A stretch of DNA of 64,000 nucleotides from Leptodactylus fallax. Taxonomy: Eukaryota; Chordata; Amphibia; Anura; Leptodactylidae. The DNA lies in contig CAMRHE010000133.1 of the NCBI GenBank assembly GCA_947044405.1, positions 4,295,001 to 4,359,000 of the forward strand. The letters run 5' to 3'. The notes under the pieces were generated by a model. That model was not told the origin of the DNA. It ran no database searches and was given only the letters and a program-made list of their open reading frames with translations. Positions within the stretch are counted from its first letter, which is position 1; each line of letters starts with the position of its first letter. Positions 56,301 through 64,000 of the stretch are shown here, piece after piece. The translations under genes were made by a program, and so were the position numbers.

Positions 56301-57205
56301 CCCCCCTTCTCCCAGAGAGCCTGACTTCTGCCATGACTAAAGTGTGGTCTGAAGCTGGCCTTTACCGGATTGCTGACATGGTTGACCCTGGAACCTTGGA
56401 ACTCAGGTCCTTTGCTTATCTTACAGCTAATCAAAACCTGCCAGGTACTGAATGGTTCCATTACTTGCAGGTGGTTCACTTTGTCCGCTCCCTCCATGGG
56501 TCTCTTAAGGTGTCACTCCCCACCGCTTTTGAAAAGATTTGCCGTGCAGGCACGTCCACTAGGGGCTTTATATCCTCTATTTACCAACTTCTTAACTCAC
56601 AAACTACAGGCTCTCCTGTTAATCATCGCTATATGCTTAAATGGGAGGAGGCGGTGGGTAAACCCATCTCCCAGGAACAGTGGCGGATTGTATGGTCTCG
56701 GGCCCAGAAATCATCTCAGTGCATTACGTTTAGGGAAACGCAGTATAAGCTGTTGATGCATTGGTATCATACTCCGGCTCTCCTTCATACTTTAAACCCA
56801 TTAGTTCCCCCATGGTGCTGGCGCTGTGGAGCTGTGGGTACCCTGCACCATATCTTTTGGACGTGCCCTCTCATCCTCGGTTTTTGGAGGGAGGTCAGGA
56901 CTCTGACGACTGCTCTCTTTTTGCAAGAGGTTCCTCTTGACCCTCTTCTTTATCTCCTGAACCTTCCCCCCAGACACCTGAGCAATAAGTCATCCAGGCT
57001 TTTCTTGCATCTTTGTACTGCAGCTAAAACTCTCATAGCTAGAAACTGGAAGAAGGTGAGTCCCCCATCTAGTCTTGAGCTTGTGGCTAGAATGAAGGAT
57101 GTGAGGAGTCTTGAATACCTGACTGCTGGCCTACATAATTCACGGGAAGCCTTTGGGGCTATTTGGGCACCCTGGGACATGTATTGTACATCACAGGGTC
57201 TCTGA
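53397..57205 (+). pseudogene. LINE ORF2 (endonuclease-reverse transcriptase), frameshifted
   Basis: About 1,270 codons, normal length for L1 ORF2. The endonuclease part has INVKGLGSN, FLQETHF, GGDFN (53,810), RIDYFF (54,003) and SDHAP (54,075). The RT part has NGKAPGPDG, YRPIALLN, motif A LSLDAEKAFDRI (55,200), motif B' GTRQGCPLSP (55,372) and motif C LFADDVL (55,510). The C-terminus has the cysteine knuckle CWRCG...HHIFWTC (56,817-56,867). At least four frameshifts break it: near 53,900, near 55,430 (at a small duplication of 'ctctgcattgcc'), in the C-run near 56,175, and near 56,305. It cannot make a full protein as read, though the C-run shift might be a sequencing error. Confidence 0.88.
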
Positions 57206-57450
57206 TCTCTAGTCCTCTCCTTCCCTCCCCCCCCTTCCCTTTGGTCCTACCCTTGTCTTCTTAACCCCTCCATTCCCCCCTCCCTTGTTCACTGCTTAAT
57301 TTAAATGCATATTGCTTAAGGGGGAGGAGGCAGATAGCCTCTATTTACCTCAATGCTTCCTGTTTGTTTGATTATTATTGTTTTTTTGTTTTTTCTTTAT
57401 TCCTTGTTAATGAAAAATTTTTCAATAAAATTACAGTTATATAAAAAAAA
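57206..57450 (+). other. LINE 3' UTR and A-rich tail
   Basis: Short 3' region with AATAAA at 57,424 and an A-rich tail ending at the target duplication. Confidence 0.8.
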
Positions 57451-57465
57451 AAAGTCAAACCTGAG
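57451..57465. repeat. Right 15-bp LINE target-site duplication
   Basis: Exact copy of 51,212-51,226. Confidence 0.9.
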
Positions 57466-57589
57466 AAGACCTGCCTGGGCCCAACTTTCACTGTGGTCAC
57501 TGGGGTCACTTTACGATTCCCTGGCGAAAACTGGCGTAGATGGGAGTAGTTGTGGCGCATCTTTGTCACATGGCCCCTTTATGTGCCTA

Positions 57590-57905
57590 AGGTGGAGCAG
57601 TCATTGGACTCACCTTTGGTGCTTCCGGCACCTGTGCAGTTTTTCAGGGAAGCTGGGGATGTACACCCTGGCTTCACTGCGCATGCGCCACAGGTTCAGG
57701 CTCAGCTCCCGAGGTGTACTCTTCTGGTTTCACTGAAGAACTGCGCCAATGTTTGGAGTACAGCCATTGGATGAGTATACAGGTTTCTTATTTTCATTGT
57801 GTGCACAGATGGCTTTACAATAGGGCAATTTGGGACACTAAATACCCAATCCATAAGGAACTGTGGATGGTTTTGTGATCCAAATCACCCTGACAAGGTC
57901 CCTTT
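57590..57905 (+). repeat. Interspersed repeat related to 31,650-31,960
   Basis: Shares 'tgcttccggcacctgtgcag', 'cactgaagaactgcgcc' and 'gggacactaaatacccaatc' blocks with the 31-kb composite and ends 'gacaaggtccctttaag'. The short open frames through it are not genes. Confidence 0.5.
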
Positions 57906-58431
57906 AAGACCGAAACGTCTTAAAAATTCATACAAAATATGAGTCTTAGTAAATTCCCTCCACTGTGCAGGGAAGTGATGAACCCTGAACTCTCTTCCTA
58001 ATCTATCGTCAATGGTGTGATCCTGTGTTATCTCCCCCCAGCTTTTTATTTGAACTGTTCATTGTTCTCCTTCATTGTATCTGATGATATTAACATGACG
58101 CCTGTTCCTGCCAATAGTGTACACAGCTCAAGCTAAAAAGTGTCAAGCAGTATCACCATCACAGTACCCCAGATACCAAACCACATGGGAGGCAATAGTA
58201 GTTTATACTGCTAACCTGTTTGTATCACATCCGAAAACTCACAGTATCAAACCAAATACTTCTAAAACAAAACCTTTATTCAATATTCTCTGGGAGTCAA
58301 CAAGCAATCGATCTTGAATCAAAATGGCTCATACCCAATTTAATAGATATCTGTAGACATTAGACAAGTCACTTCTTTTTTATATATGTCATTATTCACA
58401 CTGATAGGAATACTCCTAGCTGTCACATAGT
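57906..58431. other. No recognisable feature
   Basis: Unassigned AT-rich DNA. A 66-codon frame is unsupported. Confidence 0.3.
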
Positions 58432-58620
58432 GTCGGACTGGCCCACCAGGCTACAAGAAGATCCTCCGGTGGGTCTAGACACAGGAACATAGTAATGGCT
58501 CAGCAAGTGGCACCCAAATTTGAAGAGTACTAAGGAGTATTTCCTAGGGGTTTTTGTAGGGTGGGCTCCCAGAAACATTTTATCTGATGGGCCCATGGAA
58601 CCTCAGTCTGACACCGATGC
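58432..58620 (+). mobile_element. Short element with AGTGTCGGACTGG ends
   Basis: The left 'tagtgtcggactggcccacc' is mirrored by 'ctcagtctgacaccgatg' on the right. About 190 bp with no coding sequence; it resembles hAT-type MITEs. Target duplications are not clear. Confidence 0.5.
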
Positions 58621-58699
58621 ACCACAACGTCTCCATCTGAATGCACCCTCAAAGCTACATCATCATATACTTCCAACCCAGAACATGTCAAAATTTACC

Positions 58700-60720
58700 T
58701 TTTACCATCAACATGGTCCCATAGTAGCCCCCACATGATATCATGCCCCACAGTGGCACAACACAGTACAATGCTTCCTTAGTGTAACCCAAACAGTATA
58801 ATGCTCCCCAGTGACCTCATACTATTAATAATGCTCCCCAGTGACCCCATACTATTTATAATGCTCCCCAGTGACCCCATACTATTTATAATGCTCCCCA
58901 GTGACCCCATACTATTTATAATGCTCCCCAGTGACCCCATACTATTTATAATGCTCCCCAGTGACCCCATACTATTTATAATGCTCCCCAGTGACACCAT
59001 ATTATTTATAATGCTCCCCATTGACACCATACTATTTATAATGCTCCCCAGTGACCCCATACTATTTATAATGCTCCCCAGTGACCCCATACTATTTATA
59101 ATGCTCCCCAGTGACCCCATACTATTTATAATGCTCCCCAGTAGCCCCCACACTATTTATCATGCTCCCCAGTGGCCCCCACATGATTTATAATGCTCCC
59201 CAGTGACCCCCACACTATTTATAATGCTCCCCAGTAGCCACAACACTATTTATAATGCTCCCCAGTGACCTCATACTATTTATAATACTCCCCAGTGACC
59301 CCATACTACTTATAATGCTCCCCAGTAGCCCCCACACTATTTATAATGCTCCCCAGTGACCCCCACACTATTATAAATGCTCCCCAATAGCCACCACACT
59401 ATTTATAATGCTCCCCAGTGACCCCATACTATTTATAATGCTCCCCAGTGACCCCATACTATTTATAATGCTCCCCAGTGACCCCATACTATTTATAATG
59501 CTCCCCAGTGACCCCATACTATTTATAATGCTCCCCAGTGACACCATATTATTTATAATGCTCCCCATTGACACCATACTATTTATAATGCTCCCCAGTG
59601 ACCCCATACTATTTATAATGCTCCCCAGTGACCCCATACTATTTATAATGCTCCCCAGTGACCCCATACTATTTATAATGCTCCCCAGTGACCCCATACT
59701 ATTTATAATGCTCCCCAGTGATCCCATACTATTTATAATGCTCCCCAGTGACACCATATTATTTATAATGCTCCCCATTGACACCATACTATTTATAATG
59801 CTCCCCAGTGACCCCATACTATTTATAATGCTCCCCAGTGACCCCATACTATTTATAATGCTCCCCAGTGACCCCATACTATTTATAATGCTCCCCAGTG
59901 ACACCATATTATTTATAATGCGCCCCATTGACACCATACTATTTATAATGCTCCCCAGTGACCCCATACTATTTAGAATTCTCCTCAGTGACCCCATACT
60001 ATTTATAATGCTCCCCAGTAGCCCCCACACTATTTATAATACTCCCCAGTGGCCCCCACATGATTTAGAATGCTCCCCAGTGACCCCCACACTATTTATA
60101 ATGCTCCCCAATAGCCACAACACTATTTATCATGCTCCCCAGTGACCTCATACTATTTATAATACTCCCCAGTGACCCCATACTACGTATAATGCTCCCC
60201 AGTAGCCCCCACACTATTTATAATGCTCCCCAGTGACCCCTACACTATTATAAATGCTCCCCAATAGCCACCACACTATTTATAATGCTCCCCAGTGACC
60301 CCATACTATTTATAATGCTCCCCAGTGACCCCATACTATTTATAATGCTCTCCAGTGGCCCCTACACTGTTTATAATGCTTCCCAGTGACCCTCACACTA
60401 TTTATAATGCTCCCCAGTGACCCCATACTATTTATAATGCTCGCCAGTGACCCCATACTATTTATACTGCTCCCCAGTGACCCCACACTATTTATAATGC
60501 TCCGCAGTGGCCCCCACACTATTTATAATGCTCCACAGTGGCCCCCACACTATTTATAATTCTCCGCAGTGGCCCCCACACTATTTATAATTCTCCACAG
60601 TGGCCCCACACTATTTATAATGCTCCGCAGTGGCCCGCACACTATTTATAATGCTCCGCAGTGGCCCCACACTATTTATAATGCTCCCCCCTGACACCCA
60701 CGCACTTTATAATGCTCCAT
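58700..60720 (+). repeat. 30-bp minisatellite with internal segmental duplication
   Basis: About 65 copies of a unit containing 'atgctccccagtgaccccat' followed by 'actatttata'. The first units (58,715-58,800) are more diverged and resemble the 15,660 array. Two adjacent variants (ending 'catattatttata' and starting 'ccccattgacaccat') recur as pairs. A diverged nine-unit block at about 59,131-59,408 is copied at about 60,010-60,290. Both strands stay open in one frame because 30 is divisible by three; these frames are not genes. Confidence 0.92.
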
Positions 60721-60829
60721 AGTGAATTGTCATAAATTCAGAAGTTTACACCATTCTAAACTTGGTCTACTTCATACAAGAAAATCTGCGCCATATTCGT
60801 TCTTTTTTGTTTTATAAATATGTCATAAA

Positions 60830-60995
60830 GTGAGACACTTCTAAACTGCACCCATTCTGGGGCACATTTTCCGTAAGTGTCGAGCCCGTTGTATTTTGCT
60901 ATTCTTTCTGCTGCACACTGTTCCTAAATATCTCGGAAATGTCGCGCACCATAAATTTTGTTGCAAAAGTAGATGGAAAAGTGTCAGACTTCTAC
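60830..60995 (+). repeat. Fragment of the 'gacactt' interspersed family
   Basis: Contains 'gacacttctaaactgcaccc' and 'aatgtcgcgcaccataaat', resembling the repeats at 12,450 and 26,690. Loose match. Confidence 0.35.
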
Positions 60996-62464
60996 TGATA
61001 AATTCTTTTCTACATCTAATTACTACAGCCACAATCTACAGCTAATGACATCCCCTTTAAGGCTTTGACCCAGCTCCGTGAAGCTTCGGCAGCAGATTCT
61101 AGGATGTGTATGCTCAGTATCTATGAAGGACATGGATTCCTGGAACTGAAGTTTTTCAGAATATCTTCTCCTTTTTTCCAGAAGAAAATAAAATGATGAG
61201 CTAAGTCAATTGTAAAACATTATGGTTCTAATCAATCTCTCCTATTCTACAACATTTGCAGAAATTACTCTTTCTTTCTGAATATATTTTACCATTAATC
61301 ACTTGGCAGGACTGAAATTGGTACCATAATGAATAATCAGAACATCATATTAAAATTATGCTGTGAATTACTGCGCTCATATATTGCTCAATGTAAACTA
61401 AGGAGGATTTCATTACACACTGTGTGATTTATTTTTTGCGCATTGTGAAAATTAGAACTACCACGTAGGAAAGCGAAGGCACGCGATGTTGTTTTCGCTG
61501 CTGACAACTAACCGTGACATTAATTAACCGCTTCTGTCTGAATACTGATGCTGAAATGTTACGACTGAAAGTTCATTTCATGTGAAGAAGAAAATTTAGT
61601 TAAATTTCACTTTTTTTTTTTTTAGTTTACTCTTTGAACATAGGCAGCTTCATAAATCATGACTCTAAAAAAGTAAAATATCCATCATGTTCATTAATTT
61701 TTTTTTTTTTTTTATAATTGTTGAAAAATTGAACAAAGCAAAATATCCATTTGTGATTTCTCAGGAGGGATGAGCACAAGGGTGTAAGTATCGCAGAGAC
61801 ATACCGTATGATTGTGATGGGGCCCTGTGCTGATGGTTCCAGCCCTTTAATATATGAAGGAATCCCCGATCCAGAGGAACTGCATTGTTAGCAACAAGAG
61901 GGTAGAGAGTTGGCCCAAGGGTCATGTTTAGACAGTAGAAGGGGAAACAACCACCAGCCTGTTTGCATTCTGCAGCCTGCATGGGTTTTCATACATTGCA
62001 GGCTGCTCAGTACCATTCAATGAGAAATCCAACAGATGAGCTCTGTGATGGTTCAGTCTGTAACCCCCTCTCTGCTCTCCAGAATCCTTCACTGGCACCT
62101 CCTTTGAATTAAGTTTATTTTATTTGGGTGCAAAGTTGTCTTAGATAGAGCATGTATTCTGGAGAGCTGAGGCTACTGACCAAGTTGACAAAGATTTAAT
62201 TGTGAATGGGGCTCAGCAGCCTGCAATGTATGAGAGGGCTGCAGAAGACAAGTGAAGCTAAATTGTTAATAAAACCTAATTCAAAAAATGAATTTAATCC
62301 AAAAATATAAGCGTTTCAGTACAAAAATACCCCCCAAAGATGTAAATATCCTCTTTCAAAGCGAAAGATTTCTGGTTTGATGATGACAATTAAAGTGTGT
62401 GTTCTCCTTTAAGCATCCCTTTACAATGAATAAGCAGCAGGTGCTAGGGTATTTCAGCTTTAAA
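60996..62464. other. Low-repeat, possibly conserved sequence; no gene
   Basis: AT-rich, with homopolymer T runs near 61,610 and 61,700. A minus-strand open stretch around 61,045-61,160 begins after an AG ('aaacttcag') but lacks a donor, so I do not call an exon. The homeobox-like ATTAATTAA near 61,519 and the low repeat content make 61,200-61,600 a candidate non-coding element. Confidence 0.3.
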
Positions 62465-63945
62465 GTGTGCAGAATTGAGCAAGCAGCTCTGGGGTACAAT
62501 ACAGGATGTAACTCAGAATCAGCACTTGTAATGTATGTATTCTGTGACTGTACCAGCAGAATAGTGAGTGCAGCTCTGGAGTATAATATAGGATGTAACT
62601 CAGGATCAGTACAGGATAAGTAATGTAATGTATGTACACAGTGACTGTACCAGCAGAATAGTGAGTGCAGCTCTGGGGTATAATACAGGATGTAACTCAG
62701 GATCAGTACAGGATATGTAATGTAATGTATGTACACAGTGACTGTACCAGCAGAATAGTGAGTGCAGCTCTGGAGTATAATACAGGATGTAACTCAGGAT
62801 CAGTACAGGATAAGTAATGTAATGTATGTATTCTGTGACTGTACCAGCAGAATAGTGAGCGCAGCTCTGGAGTATAATACAGGATGTAACTCAGGATCAG
62901 TACAGGATAAGTAATGTAATGTATGTACACAGTGACTGCACCAGCAGAATAGTGAGTGCAGCTCTGGAGTATAATACAGGATGTAACTCAGGATCAGTAC
63001 AGGATAAGTAATGTAATGTATGTACACAGTGACTGCACCAGCAGAATAGTGAGTGCAGCTCTGGAGTATAATACAGGATGTAACTCAGGATCAGTACAGG
63101 ATAAGTAATGTAATGTATGTACACAGTGATTGTACCAGCAGAATAGTGAGTGCAGCTCTGGAGTATAATACAGGATGTAACTCAGGATCAGTACAGGATA
63201 AGTAATGTAATGTATGTACACAGTGACTGTACCAGCAGAATAGTGAGCGCAGCTCTGGAGTATAATACAGGATATAACACAGGATCAGTACAGGATAAGT
63301 AATGTAATGTATGTACACAGTGACTGTACCAGCAGAATAGTGAGCGCAGCTCTGGAGTATAATACAGGATGTAACTCAGGATCAGTACAGGATAAGTAAT
63401 GTAATTTATGTACACAGTGACTGTACCAGCAGAATAGTGAGCGCAGCTCTGGAGTATAATACAGGATGTAACTCAGGATCAGTACAGGATAAGTAATGTA
63501 ATGTATGTACACAGTGACTGCACCAGCAGAATAGTGAGCGCAGCTCTGGAGTATAATACAGGATATAACTCAGGATCAGTACAGGATAAGTAATGTAATG
63601 TATGTACACAGTGACTGCACCAGCAGAATAGTGAGCGCAGCTCTGGAGTATAATACAGGATGTAACTCAGGATCAGTACAGGATAAGTAATGTAATGTAT
63701 GTACACAGTGACTGCACCAGCAGAATAGTGAGTGCAGCTCTGGAGTATAATACAGGATGTAACTCAGGATCAGTACAGGATAAGTAATGTAATGTATGTA
63801 CACAGTGACTGCACCAGCAGAATAGTGAGTGCAGCTCTGGAGTATAATACAGGATGTAACTCAGGATCAGTACAGGATAAGTAATGTAATGTATGTACAC
63901 AGTGACTGCACCAGCAGAATAGTGAGTGCAGCTCTGGAGTATAAT
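62465..63945. repeat. 97-bp satellite, about 15 copies
   Basis: The unit contains 'gtgactgtaccagcagaata', 'gcagctctggagtataatac', 'aggatgtaactcaggatcag' and 'taatgtaatgtatgtacaca'. The identical 75-codon minus-strand frames recur every 97 bp, proving the period. The first unit (62,465-62,545) is the most diverged; the last is cut at about 63,945. The sequence resembles a satellite-like repeat I recall from frog genomes. Confidence 0.93.
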
Positions 63946-64000
63946 AAACTGCACGAGTAATGTAAAGCATTTACAATTTTGTAAACTTGATGATGTAGGG

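Larger units (their letters stand above)
51227..57450 (+). mobile_element. Full-length L1-superfamily LINE (L1/Tx1)
   Basis: A 6.2-kb non-LTR retrotransposon with a short GC-rich 5' UTR of about 97 bp starting 'gggcgtggcctggacgcg', ORF1, a 570-bp inter-ORF region with pyrimidine runs, ORF2, and a 3' UTR ending with AATAAA (57,424-57,429) and a short A-rich tail. Perfect 15-bp duplications on both sides show target-primed insertion. The two-ORF layout with an ORF1 coiled coil plus RRM-like region and an ORF2 with apurinic-type endonuclease and RT is L1-like; whether the clade is L1 proper or Tx1 needs phylogeny. Confidence 0.93.

Noticed and set aside
58779..60145. Open frames of 124-245 codons with 10-residue repeats on both strands
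   Set aside because: By-products of a 30-bp unit; the two strands being open together argues against coding.
61045..61160. Minus-strand open stretch after an AG acceptor-like site
   Set aside because: No donor site follows and the encoded residues match no part of the CNBD gene.
41103..63945. CRISPR-like arrays
   Set aside because: The repeats are contiguous tandem units without unique spacers, in a eukaryotic context.

Overview
The window reads as non-coding, repeat-dominated vertebrate DNA, most likely from a frog or toad (Anura). This rests on the density of short terminal-inverted-repeat elements, several interspersed families that I recognise from general familiarity as frog-typical (no database was searched), Tc1/mariner and hAT transposons, an L1-superfamily LINE, a V-SINE-like tRNA-derived SINE, and very long minisatellites. 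There are no prokaryotic genes, operons or CRISPR arrays, and most open frames in the track are chance openings inside tandem repeats.

The only host gene I can support is on the minus strand. Four small exons at 37,754-37,814, 30,968-31,028, 29,121-29,179 and 9,094-9,297 have AG/GT splice sites, join in consistent reading phases, and together encode part of a cyclic nucleotide-binding domain (CNBD). The first two exons give the beta-strand signature PGTVI...IYVIKS-GSVRVLK; the last ends in IHIQTLRAGEVF, just before the expected phosphate-binding cassette. The remaining exons are not found: 3' exons probably lie left of position 1, 5' exons right of 37,814. If the 5' exons lie beyond the window's right edge, much of the satellite and LINE sequence is intronic.

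Layout. 1-9,000: mixed interspersed repeats, a 33-bp minisatellite (about 5,310-6,645) and a nearly intact Tc1-like transposon (6,661-8,227). 9,000-15,500: last CNBD exon and anuran-type repeats. 15,519-16,784: a hAT-like element with 8-bp target duplication carrying its own 31-bp minisatellite. 16,800-41,100: introns filled with MITEs, some nested, a Tc1 deletion derivative, a SINE, a 260-bp palindrome, two further related approximately 30-bp tandem arrays, and three CNBD exons. 41,103-49,455: an 8.3-kb satellite of a 37-bp unit. 49,494-50,799: a second Tc1 element with long terminal inverted repeats. 51,227-57,450: a full-length LINE bounded by a 15-bp target-site duplication, with intact ORF1 and frameshifted ORF2. 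58,700-60,720: a 30-bp minisatellite. 62,465-63,945: a 97-bp satellite.

I see no convincing new multi-gene system. The most interesting signals are the unannotated CNBD exons; the recurrence of one related approximately 30-bp tandem unit at four separate loci; the higher-order structure of the arrays; a MITE lodged in the founder edge of the large satellite; and a hairpin module shared by elements with different termini.
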